Of a DNA stretch of 24,940 nt, positions 1 to 6,753 are shown piece by piece; positions within the stretch are counted from its first letter, which is position 1, and every line of letters starts with the position of its first letter. Source of the DNA: Christensenella sp. UBA1685 (GTDB taxonomy: Bacteria; Bacillota; Clostridia; Christensenellales; CAG-138); NCBI GenBank assembly GCA_002320595.1, contig DCKB01000023.1:1-24940 (forward strand), given 5' to 3'. Below the pieces are notes generated by a model, which was not told where the DNA came from, made no database searches, and saw only the letters and a list, made by a program, of their open reading frames with translations. The position numbers and the translations under genes were made by a program.

Positions 1-850
1 TCCCTTTCGGAAAGTATTTATCGAGGCGTTCTTTCGGCAGCTTGTAGACCTCCTGCTGATTTGGTTTTTCCTCGGAAAGTATAGAAAGGATCACATCGTC
101 GTTCAGTCTGCCCTCCTGACTGAACTTCTTGATTTTGATGGCTTGCGCAAGCGACGGAGTGCAGACCTCGCTTTCCATAGTCATGAGCAGGGAAGCCTGC
201 TCCTCTTTGGACAGATAAGACAGCTCCACAGCAGGCCGAAAGGCAATTTTGCCTTCATCCACCATTTTCAACAGGTCGGGGGTTAGCTCTGTGAGGCGAA
301 TATAGCGATGAATTTGTGTATTCCCATCGGGAGATGTCGCTGCAAGTATTTCACGGGATGTCTTTCCTAACTTCTGTCCCATTGGGACAGAAGTTAAATC
401 AGTCCTTGCGCCTTGGCGTTTCATTGCATCGAGTTTCATTTTATAGGAAAACGCCTTCTCACTCGGAAGAAGGCGTTCCCGTTGCAGGTTGGAATCCACC
501 ATAAAGATGATGGCTTCATCTCTGTCCATATTGCGGACGATGACGGGCATACACTCCATTCCCGCAAGCTCACATGCCTTCTTGCGCCGATGGCCGCTGA
601 TTAGCTCATATCGTCCGTCCTCCTTTTGCCGCACCACGGCGGGCGATAACACGCCGAACCGTCTCACGCTTTCCGCCATCTCGCGCATAGCGTCGTCCAT
701 ATCCACGTGGAAGGGATGGTCGGGAAAACCGTCTATCTCTGTTATGGGAATCTCCTGCACGCGCTCCTTTTCCGCTTCGGCGCGGCTTTCCTCCGTGGAG
801 AACAAATCATCGAGCGAGGTCAGCTTTATGTTTCTCCTGTTTTCTGCCAT
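1..850 (-). CDS. parB: ParB/Spo0J-family partition protein, C-terminus beyond window
   Basis: Partition protein expected to bind centromere-like sites and work with the adjacent ParA ATPase in segregating or maintaining a plasmid or integrative element. About 283 codons are readable; the gene runs off the left edge without a stop. The N-terminal ParB/sulfiredoxin-like nucleotide-binding fold holds the motif GHRRKKA at about residues 86-92, the usual GERRxxA position, followed by DSNLQRERLLPSEKAF at about 119-134 and a helix-turn-helix-rich middle. The start ATG at 848-850 lies inside the end of parA, giving a 44-bp overlap and probable translational coupling. From memory, the sequence style matches ParB of Tn1549-like clostridial elements; this was not checked by search. 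A perfect 29-bp palindrome sits within the coding region at 368-396. Confidence 0.88.
   Translation of the reverse strand, partial: MAENRRNIKLTSLDDLFSTEESRAEAEKERVQEIPITEIDGFPDHPFHVDMDDAMREMAESVRRFGVLSPAVVRQKEDGRYELISGHRRKKACELAGMECMPVIVRNMDRDEAIIFMVDSNLQRERLLPSEKAFSYKMKLDAMKRQGARTDLTSVPMGQKLGKTSREILAATSPDGNTQIHRYIRLTELTPDLLKMVDEGKIAFRPAVELSYLSKEEQASLLMTMESEVCTPSLAQAIKIKKFSQEGRLNDDVILSILSEEKPNQQEVYKLPKERLDKYFPKG
368..396. repeat. Perfect 29-bp palindrome inside parB (candidate parS or operator)
   Basis: Arms TAACTTCTGTCCCA (368-381) and its exact reverse complement (383-396) flank a single central base. A 14-bp perfect dyad inside coding sequence is unlikely by chance and is the right shape for a ParB binding site. 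B. subtilis has a parS inside its own spo0J gene. The sequence does not resemble the B. subtilis parS consensus, so the role is inferred. Confidence 0.5.
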
Positions 851-1625
851 CGCTTAAAACCTCCTTTGTCAGCGCTTCGTATGCTGCCGTCGCTTTGCCG
901 TGAGCGTCGTGGATATAGATACTCTTGCCCTCGGCGCTGGTTTCCGCTGCTTTGATGGCAAGGGGTATCTCCGTCTTGAATATGTGAAGCTTATCTCCGT
1001 AACTATCACGAAGCAAAGACGAAATCTCCTTTGCGAAGTTCGTGCGTTTATCTACCATCGTGATGAGCGCACCGTCAATTTTGAGGTGGGGATTGATGTT
1101 CTTTTTGACCCGGTTGATTGTCTGCAAAAGCTGGCTCATCCCCTTCGCGGGGAGATAGTGGCTTTGTACTGGAATAATGATGCTATCCGCCGCCGCAAGG
1201 GCATTGACGGTTATCATGCCAAGGGAGGGCATACAGTCAATGAGAACATAATCATACTTGCCCTTAACCTTTTTCAGATAGTTCCGCAATACGTTTTCTC
1301 GGCTTATGGTGTTTACGAGCGATACCTCCATAGCGGAGAGTTCGATATTTGCAGGCATGAGATCAACGCCCTCCGCATGGTGCAAGATCCCTTCATCCGG
1401 CACGATAGGCTCCTCCATGATAACCTTGCTCATAATGGTAGCAAGGGAAACAGGGAGCTTGTCCGGCTCGTTCCAGCCGAGGGAATCCGTCAGGTTGCCC
1501 TGGGCGTCTGCGTCTATAAGCAGCACCTTCTTTCCCTGCCGCGCAAGCCCGATGCCGAGATTGACGGCTGTTGTCGTTTTACCCACACCACCCTTCTGGT
1601 TGGCGAGGGCGATTACTTTTGTCAT
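807..1625 (-). CDS. parA: ParA/Soj-family partition ATPase
   Basis: Deviant Walker-type ATPase that drives DNA partition with ParB. The 272-residue length is normal. KGGVGKTT (residues 11-18) is the deviant Walker A box with its signature lysine, LLIDADAQGN (36-44) is the A' motif, and VLIDCMPSLG (127-136) is Walker B. The sequence resembles ParA of Tn1549-type integrative conjugative elements more than chromosomal Soj; this is a recollection, not a search result. An AGGAGG ribosome binding site lies 8 nt before the ATG. The last 44 bp overlap parB. The leader carries a hairpin followed by a T-run (1657-1688), suggesting premature termination as a control. No strong promoter was recognised upstream. 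Confidence 0.93.
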   Translation of the reverse strand: MTKVIALANQKGGVGKTTTAVNLGIGLARQGKKVLLIDADAQGNLTDSLGWNEPDKLPVSLATIMSKVIMEEPIVPDEGILHHAEGVDLMPANIELSAMEVSLVNTISRENVLRNYLKKVKGKYDYVLIDCMPSLGMITVNALAAADSIIIPVQSHYLPAKGMSQLLQTINRVKKNINPHLKIDGALITMVDKRTNFAKEISSLLRDSYGDKLHIFKTEIPLAIKAAETSAEGKSIYIHDAHGKATAAYEALTKEVLSDGRKQEKHKADLAR

Positions 1626-1656
1626 GGTCGTATCCTCCTTGTCATTTTCAAATATG

Positions 1657-1688
1657 AAAAGAGCCGCTTGCGTAGCTGCAAACGGCTC
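1657..1688 (-). terminator. Terminator-like hairpin in the parA leader
   Basis: Arms 1661-1671 and 1678-1688 form an 11-bp stem (one G-U pair) with a 6-nt loop, followed on the minus strand by TTTT. It lies about 32 nt upstream of the parA start codon. It could attenuate parA or end a transcript arriving from outside. The T-run is short. Confidence 0.45.
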
Positions 1689-1986
1689 GATTGTTCGACG
1701 TTATCTATAAATTGTAGGTTGATGTGAGTGCTGTCGTCTGTGCGCTGAGTTATTTTTTGTTTACGGATTTATTCGAGGGAGTATCCTTCTCCGCCACGTC
1801 GGAACAAAGTTCGCTTTGTTCCGACGTTTTTCTTTTGGGAAAACGCCGTTCGCCCGTTCCCTTGCGCCTCCTTTTCCAAAAAAGGCAGCGCTTCTTCGGC
1901 TATATCCGGCCGCAAACTTTGCCCGCCTCCTCAGCACCCGAAAACGTAAAGCCTGCGGCCCGCCAGATTTGGCGTGTGCCCCCTTG
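1689..1986. other. Intergenic region between parA and the holin-like gene
   Basis: No convincing gene is seen here. The stretch holds the presumed parA promoter region, a strong plus-strand terminator hairpin (1797-1836) and a short dyad near 1960-1975. The open frames that cross it show no family features. It is the most likely place for the end of the mobile element carrying parA-parB, but no attachment-site repeat could be identified. Confidence 0.4.
1797..1836 (+). terminator. Strong intrinsic terminator with UUCG tetraloop
   Basis: A perfect 13-bp stem (1797-1809 with 1814-1826) is closed by TTCG, a very stable RNA tetraloop, and followed on the plus strand by TTTTT then CTTTT. The minus strand has no T-run, so it works for plus-strand transcripts. 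No plus-strand gene is visible upstream within the window, so its substrate transcript is unknown. Confidence 0.7.
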
Positions 1987-2268
1987 TCAATCGTTGGTAT
2001 GCTTCGCAGTCACCGCATCGAACGCGCCATTGGCCGCAAGGCTCACCACCACGGCATTCACCACGCACAATGCGGCAGTATCCCACGTAAGCGCGCCGGT
2101 GAAGAACGTGGCCGCCAGCAGGATGATCAGCGCTATCACATAGCTGAAGATCCGCGTCGGGATGCGGTCAATGAAACCAATCCCCTTCAGAAGCTGCGTC
2201 ACGAGCGTCGTCGCCAGTGTCGCGCCGGCGTAAGTTGCAAGAATCGTCCAGGTGAAAAAATCGTTCAT
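1987..2268 (-). CDS. Small holin-like membrane protein
   Basis: A 93-residue protein beginning MNDFFTWTIL with three likely membrane segments at about residues 7-30, 41-60 and 64-82 and a short polar C-terminal tail. Size and layout resemble phage holin-like proteins found alone in clostridial genomes, but no holin motif proves this. The start was chosen because AAAGGAAA lies about 9 nt upstream of the ATG; a longer 140-residue reading from 2409 has no ribosome binding site and an unlikely N-terminus. No endolysin or other phage gene is next to it. It could be a phage remnant lying beside the mobile element, or an unrelated small membrane protein. Confidence 0.65.
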   Translation of the reverse strand: MNDFFTWTILATYAGATLATTLVTQLLKGIGFIDRIPTRIFSYVIALIILLAATFFTGALTWDTAALCVVNAVVVSLAANGAFDAVTAKHTND

Positions 2269-2412
2269 ACAGTCCGTTTCCTTTCTTATTTTGCTGCCTA
2301 TTATCTTATATGCTTCAAGCATATGCAAATTTTCCGTCGCAAGACCGTTTGTGCAAACTGTTTCGCGCGAGTTCTGCCGGTTTTCACCGTTCAGCAGAGC
2401 ATGAAGCATGCA

Positions 2413-2441
2413 AAACCCCGGGTAAATTTACCCCGGGGTTT
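2413..2441 (-). terminator. Hairpin terminator between the GNAT and holin-like genes
   Basis: Arms 2413-2426 and 2427-2441 form a stem of about 14 bp with one bulged base. On the minus strand it ends in TTTT. It lies about 120 bp past the acetyltransferase stop codon and separates it from the next gene. The T-run is short, so efficiency is uncertain. Confidence 0.5.
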
Positions 2442-2562
2442 CTCCGCCTTATTGATAACATGATTTGCGCGCCGCTATGGCAGCCGGCCCGTTTTTGAGA
2501 CGGAATCAGGCTGCTTTTCCATGTGCCGATGGCGCTGGCCAAAGAACCGTACCTGCAATCCA
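2442..2562. repeat. Possible dispersed noncoding repeat
   Basis: Noncoding stretch after the acetyltransferase gene. Its translated fragments in several frames resemble short nonsense peptides that I recall from many clostridial gut genomes, hinting at a small dispersed sequence. Only one copy is visible here, so this is a suggestion from memory. Confidence 0.2.
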
Positions 2563-2964
2563 TCAAAGCCTTATGAATGCGCAGCAGCCAATTTCGGACA
2601 TTTTCCGAAACCCCAGCGATTCGTAAAAGGCAATATTGGTGGGAATATCATCCGTTGCAAGCTCAATTTGCCGCACGTTGCGGAATCTTTCCAGCACAGC
2701 CCGCATCAGCTTGGAGCCGATGCCCTTCCGTTGATGCTCCGGAAACACCAAAATGTCCTGAATCAGCGCGATGGTATGTCCGTCGCCAACGGTGCGGATG
2801 ATGCCCAACAGCGTTTGTCCATCGTAAGCGCCGAGGGTAAAAAGAGAATTTGCAAACCCCGCTCTTAGTGTTTCGGGATGCTGGGTATATGCCGTCCAGC
2901 CAACGCTGGCATAAAGGCTGAGGAGTTCCTCTTCCTTGTATTCCCCGTATTCTTTGATTTCCAT
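2563..2964 (-). CDS. GNAT-family N-acetyltransferase
   Basis: A 133-residue Gcn5-related acetyltransferase that would move an acetyl group from acetyl-CoA to an amine. The acetyl-CoA binding motif A is clear: DILVFPEHQRKGIGSKLM at about residues 70-87, with QRKGIG as the pyrophosphate-binding loop. NIAFYESLGFRKM near the end is the usual motif B. This is the compact YitI/PA4866-like layout. The substrate cannot be told from sequence. The start ATG was chosen for its GGAGG site 8 nt upstream; the 173-residue reading adds an implausible basic leader that crosses the upstream terminator. It is transcribed alone, between two terminators. Confidence 0.88.
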   Translation of the reverse strand: MEIKEYGEYKEEELLSLYASVGWTAYTQHPETLRAGFANSLFTLGAYDGQTLLGIIRTVGDGHTIALIQDILVFPEHQRKGIGSKLMRAVLERFRNVRQIELATDDIPTNIAFYESLGFRKMSEIGCCAFIRL

Positions 2965-3017
2965 ACACACGCCCTCCTGTGTTTTCTTTCGTCCCGTGCA
3001 GTCCGAATCCTCCCCTG

Positions 3018-3061
3018 CAAAAACAGCAAAGCGGAGCCGCTTGCTTGCGCGCGCGGCTCCG
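3018..3061 (-). terminator. Intrinsic terminator of the peptide transporter operon
   Basis: Arms CGGAGCCGC (3032-3040) and GCGGCTCCG (3053-3061) form a perfect 9-bp stem. On the minus strand the hairpin is followed by a T-rich run ending GCTGTTTTT. It lies 30 bp past the last gene of the importer operon. Confidence 0.7.
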
Positions 3062-3091
3062 TTCATCATTGTTCTATGCTTCAACTTGCAT

Positions 3092-3379
3092 TCATCTGAG
3101 CCAAAGCCAGATCACTAGGCCAAGCCCGCCGAACATCACAAGGCCAAACAGGGCATACGCGGCGTATGCGCCGCCGTAAGCGGAAATTCGTTCTTTCCAT
3201 GTCAGCTTGACCGGTTCCGGCTCTTCCCTCACGGTGCCGAACGGCACAGGAGGCTTCCGCCGGCGGCGGGAAATCGTGCCGGGCATGCCGTCAATGCTCA
3301 TGTCCGCAATCACGCGCCCATCGTCCACGAAGTCATCCTTACGGCGCTTTTTCACATTTTCCTTCACCTTCGGGTTCAT
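3092..3379 (-). CDS. Small single-pass membrane protein coupled to the peptide ABC transporter
   Basis: A 95-residue protein of unknown function. The N-terminal two thirds is charged and soluble (MNPKVKENVKKRRKDD, then a tract with RRRRKPP), and residues about 70-95 form one hydrophobic segment rich in glycine, alanine and tyrosine ending IWLWLR. By the positive-inside rule the N-terminus should be cytoplasmic. The start ATG overlaps the stop of the upstream ATPase gene as ATGA, which indicates translational coupling. It is the last gene of the importer operon and is followed directly by a terminator. It may be an accessory or assembly factor of the transporter, but nothing in the sequence proves this. 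I do not recognise the family. Confidence 0.7.
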   Translation of the reverse strand: MNPKVKENVKKRRKDDFVDDGRVIADMSIDGMPGTISRRRRKPPVPFGTVREEPEPVKLTWKERISAYGGAYAAYALFGLVMFGGLGLVIWLWLR

Positions 3380-4353
3380 TCCTGTGAATACAGGTGGCAT
3401 GCCACCCTGTGCCCCGGCTCGTATTCCCTGAACTGCGGCACTTCCTTTTCACAAACATCCATACAGTATTGGCAGCGTGTGCGGAATTTGCAGCCGGAAG
3501 GCGGATTGGCCGGGCTGGGGATGTCGCCCTTGAGAATAATGCGGTTCATCTTCATGTCCGGATCCGGCATCGGAACCGCGCTCAGCAGCGCCTTGGTGTA
3601 AGGATGCATCGGGTTGGCGAAGATCTTTGCCTTATCGCCCGTTTCAACCAAATTGCCCAGATACATCACGCCAATGGTATCCGAAATGTGCTCCACAACG
3701 GAAAGGTCGTGGGAAATGAACAGGTACGTATACCCGAACTGCGTTTGCAGGTCCTTCATCAGATTGATGATCTGCGCCTGGATGGAAACATCCAGTGCGG
3801 AGACCGGTTCATCGCAAATGATGAATTCCGGGTTGAGCGCCACGGCACGTGCGATGCAGATGCGCTGCCTTTGCCCGCCGGAAAACTCATGCGGGTACCG
3901 ATAAAAATACTGGGGCTGCAAGCCGCAATCCTTCATGACCTTACGGATGTAGGATTGGTATTGGGATTTCGGCACGATATTGTGCGTGCGCACGGCTTCT
4001 CCGATGATCTCGCCAACAGGCATGCGCGGCGAAAGGCTGGAATAAGGATCCTGGAAAATCATCTGCATGTGCGGGCGCAGCGAGCGGAGTTCTTTCTTGG
4101 AAAGCTTCGCAAGATCGCGTCCCTTGAACATAACCGTGCCGCCGGTTACGTCATGTAGGCGCAGGATGGTGCGGCCGACTGTGGTTTTGCCGCAGCCGGA
4201 TTCACCCACAAGGCCCATCGTCGTGCCGCGCTTTATGGTGAAGGACACATCGTCCACCGCTTTCACAAAGGACTTTGCCTTCCCCAGAACAGAGGCGTTA
4301 ATGGGATAATACTTTTTAAGGTTTTCTACTACCAACAGATTATCGTTTTCCAT
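3376..4353 (-). CDS. Oligopeptide/dipeptide ABC transporter ATPase (DppF/OppF type)
   Basis: One of two nucleotide-binding subunits powering peptide import at the inner face of the membrane. At 325 residues it is normal in length. Walker A is GESGCGKTT (about residues 50-58), the signature is FSGGQRQRI, and Walker B is FIICDEPVSALDV. The C-terminal oligopeptide/dipeptide extension carries the expected cysteine cluster (GCKFRTRCQYCMDVC), which in related proteins can hold an iron-sulfur cluster. A GAGGAGG site precedes the ATG, 11 bp after the stop of the partner ATPase. The stop overlaps the next gene's start. Peptide rather than nickel specificity is inferred from the whole operon. Confidence 0.95.
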   Translation of the reverse strand: MENDNLLVVENLKKYYPINASVLGKAKSFVKAVDDVSFTIKRGTTMGLVGESGCGKTTVGRTILRLHDVTGGTVMFKGRDLAKLSKKELRSLRPHMQMIFQDPYSSLSPRMPVGEIIGEAVRTHNIVPKSQYQSYIRKVMKDCGLQPQYFYRYPHEFSGGQRQRICIARAVALNPEFIICDEPVSALDVSIQAQIINLMKDLQTQFGYTYLFISHDLSVVEHISDTIGVMYLGNLVETGDKAKIFANPMHPYTKALLSAVPMPDPDMKMNRIILKGDIPSPANPPSGCKFRTRCQYCMDVCEKEVPQFREYEPGHRVACHLYSQE

Positions 4354-4364
4354 CTTCTACCTCC

Positions 4365-5579
4365 TCATTCGCTCTTTTTGCCCGTGAGCGCATCAAAGTA
4401 AACCGCATCCCGGTCTTCCTCGTAAAGGTAACAGGCGGCAAAATGCGTCGGGGAGAACTGCAGCATCGGCGGATATTCGCCGCCGCACTTTTCGGTGCAC
4501 TTTTCGCAGCGGTTCTTAAAATAGCAGTGGTTGGGCATGTTGATCGGGTTCGGAACCTGCCCCGGGATGCTGTAAAGCCGATCCACCGCTTTGTTTACGC
4601 TCGGTTTGCTGCGCATCAGGCCAACGGTATACGGATGCTTCGGCGTGTGGAAGATCTCCCGCACGGTGCCCTTTTCAATGATGCGGCCCGCATACATGAC
4701 TACGACGTAGTCCGCCATTTCCGCGATAACGCCAAGGTCGTGCGTGATGAGCATGATGCTGCCGTTGATCTTATCCTTAATGCCGCGCAGAAGGTCAAGG
4801 ATCTGCGCCTGAATGGTAACATCCAGCGCTGTGGTGGGTTCGTCCGCAATGATGAGGCGGGGGCCGCAGGAAAGCGCCATTGCAATCATGACCCTTTGCC
4901 GCATGCCGCCCGAAAGCTCGTGCGGATAGCTTGCATACACCTTATCCGGCATGGCGATGCCGACGAGCTGAAGCATCTCGATGGAATGCGCTTTCGCGCT
5001 TTCCGCCGTAGCGCCTTCTTCATGCAGCAACACAACCTCGTCCATCTGCTCGCCGATGGTGAACACCGGGTTCAGGCTTGTCATCGGCTCCTGGAAGATC
5101 ATGGAGATCTCCTTGCCCCGGATATGCAGCATCTCGCTTCTGGGCATCTTTGCTATGTTGTAGCATTTTCCATCGCTTGCAAGATAGCGGATTTCGCCGG
5201 AGACGATCTGCCCCTGCGGCGCCTGCACGAGCTGCATCAGCGAGAGCGAAGTAACGGATTTTCCGCAGCCGGATTCGCCGACGATCCCCACCGTGGTGCC
5301 CTGCGGCACGTCATAGGTTACGCCGTCCACCGCCTTCACAGTACCGATATCGGTATAAAAATACGTGTGTAGATCGTCGAACTCAACAACGTTCCTGCTG
5401 TCCCGCATTTGGGAAAGGTATTCCGATTCGGGCACATTCTTGCGCGCCTTGTTGCGCTCAAACTCACGCGTAATCTTCGCGTTTTCCTTGCTGATGCGCC
5501 GTTCGTCGCGCAGCGTCAGGTACTCGGTATCGTCAACGCCCTGAATCTTCTTTTTCTTGAACTTATTTAATACTGCCAT
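4365..5579 (-). CDS. Oligopeptide/dipeptide ABC transporter ATPase (DppD/OppD type) with N-terminal extension
   Basis: The second ATPase of the importer, 404 residues. Walker A is GESGCGKS (101-108), the signature is LSGGMRQRV, Walker B is LIIADEPTTALDV, and the C-terminus carries the usual cysteine cluster (CYFKNRCEKCTEKC). Family members are typically about 330 residues. The excess is a highly charged N-terminal tract of about 65 residues rich in Lys, Arg and Glu, probably helical, before the ATPase domain starts at NVVEFDDLHTYFYT. The start is set by a GAGG-type site just upstream; only 4 bp separate it from the stop of the permease gene. A start nearer the domain would have no good ribosome binding site, so the extension is probably real. 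Confidence 0.94.
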   Translation of the reverse strand: MAVLNKFKKKKIQGVDDTEYLTLRDERRISKENAKITREFERNKARKNVPESEYLSQMRDSRNVVEFDDLHTYFYTDIGTVKAVDGVTYDVPQGTTVGIVGESGCGKSVTSLSLMQLVQAPQGQIVSGEIRYLASDGKCYNIAKMPRSEMLHIRGKEISMIFQEPMTSLNPVFTIGEQMDEVVLLHEEGATAESAKAHSIEMLQLVGIAMPDKVYASYPHELSGGMRQRVMIAMALSCGPRLIIADEPTTALDVTIQAQILDLLRGIKDKINGSIMLITHDLGVIAEMADYVVVMYAGRIIEKGTVREIFHTPKHPYTVGLMRSKPSVNKAVDRLYSIPGQVPNPINMPNHCYFKNRCEKCTEKCGGEYPPMLQFSPTHFAACYLYEEDRDAVYFDALTGKKSE

Positions 5580-5583
5580 AGCG

Positions 5584-6741
5584 CTACCTCTTCATTCTCG
5601 GGTCAAACGCATCGCGGAGACCATCGCCGATGAAACTGAAGCCCAGCACCGTAACGATGATCAGGATGCCCGCGGGAACCCACATGTTCGGATAGTTCGC
5701 CAGAATTTCCTGCCCCTTGGAAGGATCCGCCAGCGCGATCATGGAGCCCCATGCGGCGCGCGGGAAGGGAACGCCCAAACCAAGGTAGGAAAGCGTGGAC
5801 TCATACAGGATGATGCCGCCAAGGCCCAGCGTCATGGAAACGATCAGCTGCGGCATGACGTTTGGAATCAGATGCTTAAAAATCTTATGCGTTGCCGAAA
5901 GGCCGGTGGTTTCGGCGGCAAGCATATATTCCTGTTCGCGCAGCATCAGGATCTGACCGCGCACGATGCGCGCGGCTCCTGTCCAGCCCATCAGGGTGAG
6001 GAATGCCATCAGGTAATAAATGCGGTGCTCTGCGGGGATGCTCTCAATAGAGCTGATGGCCGCAGAGAGAATCAGCAGGATCGGCATGCCCGGCAGGCAG
6101 GCGAAGATGTCGACAACGCGCATCACAACCTGATCCACCCACTTGCCGAAGTACCCTGCAAAGCCGCCGAGCACGATTCCGATGATCGTTTCCAGGAAGA
6201 TAACGATGAACGAAATTACAAGCGAAATGCGGCCGCCGTACATCAGGCGCACGAAAATATCGAAGCCGGAGGTGTCCGTGCCCAGCCAGTGATCCTTGGA
6301 GGGCGGGGCCTTAAAGCTTACGATGGACTGCGAGCGGTCATAGTAGGTATATTCCTTGCCGTCCGCCGCATAGAAATCGCCCTTGGAGACCATGTCGGAA
6401 ACGCGCTCAATCTTGAACATCTGCGTTTCGCCATATCCCCACACAGCGTCCGTAATCAGCGGGCCCACAAAGGAGAACAGGAACACGAACACGATCATGC
6501 AAAGGCCCGCAATGGAAAGTTTGCTGCGGAAAAAGCGCTTTGCAACCATGCGGCCTGGTGAGATGACGCGGAAGTTTTCCTCCACGATGATCTCATCACC
6601 GGAAATATCGGTATAGCTGTGGTGTTCTGCGCTCTCAGCTTCCTGCTGAAGGACTTCGTCCTCCACAAGATCCGTATAGCTGTGGTGAGGCAGCGTTTCT
6701 TCCGGCTTGTTCGTTTCTTCAAAAGGAACCTTGTTTTCCAT
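5584..6741 (-). CDS. Peptide ABC transporter permease (DppC/OppC type)
   Basis: Membrane subunit of the importer, 385 residues. It has a long polar N-terminal tail of about 68 residues, a first membrane segment at about 75-97, an extracytoplasmic segment, then the five-segment BPD_transp_1 domain. The EAA loop that docks onto the ATPase reads AAETTGLSATHKIFKHLIPN. The C-terminus, GDGLRDAFDPRMKR, is a family hallmark. The N-terminal tail contains an internal duplication: HHSYTD occurs at residues 19-24 and 40-45, and a 14-bp direct repeat is visible in the DNA (6611-6624 and 6674-6687). A GGAGG site precedes the ATG and 12 bp separate it from the upstream permease gene. Confidence 0.95.
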   Translation of the reverse strand: MENKVPFEETNKPEETLPHHSYTDLVEDEVLQQEAESAEHHSYTDISGDEIIVEENFRVISPGRMVAKRFFRSKLSIAGLCMIVFVFLFSFVGPLITDAVWGYGETQMFKIERVSDMVSKGDFYAADGKEYTYYDRSQSIVSFKAPPSKDHWLGTDTSGFDIFVRLMYGGRISLVISFIVIFLETIIGIVLGGFAGYFGKWVDQVVMRVVDIFACLPGMPILLILSAAISSIESIPAEHRIYYLMAFLTLMGWTGAARIVRGQILMLREQEYMLAAETTGLSATHKIFKHLIPNVMPQLIVSMTLGLGGIILYESTLSYLGLGVPFPRAAWGSMIALADPSKGQEILANYPNMWVPAGILIIVTVLGFSFIGDGLRDAFDPRMKR

Positions 6742-6753
6742 AACGCACCTCCC

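Noticed and set aside
1724..2463. Plus-strand open frames of 139 and 215 codons next to parA
   Set aside because: They overlap the holin-like gene on the other strand, cross a strong terminator, and show no domain or start signal.
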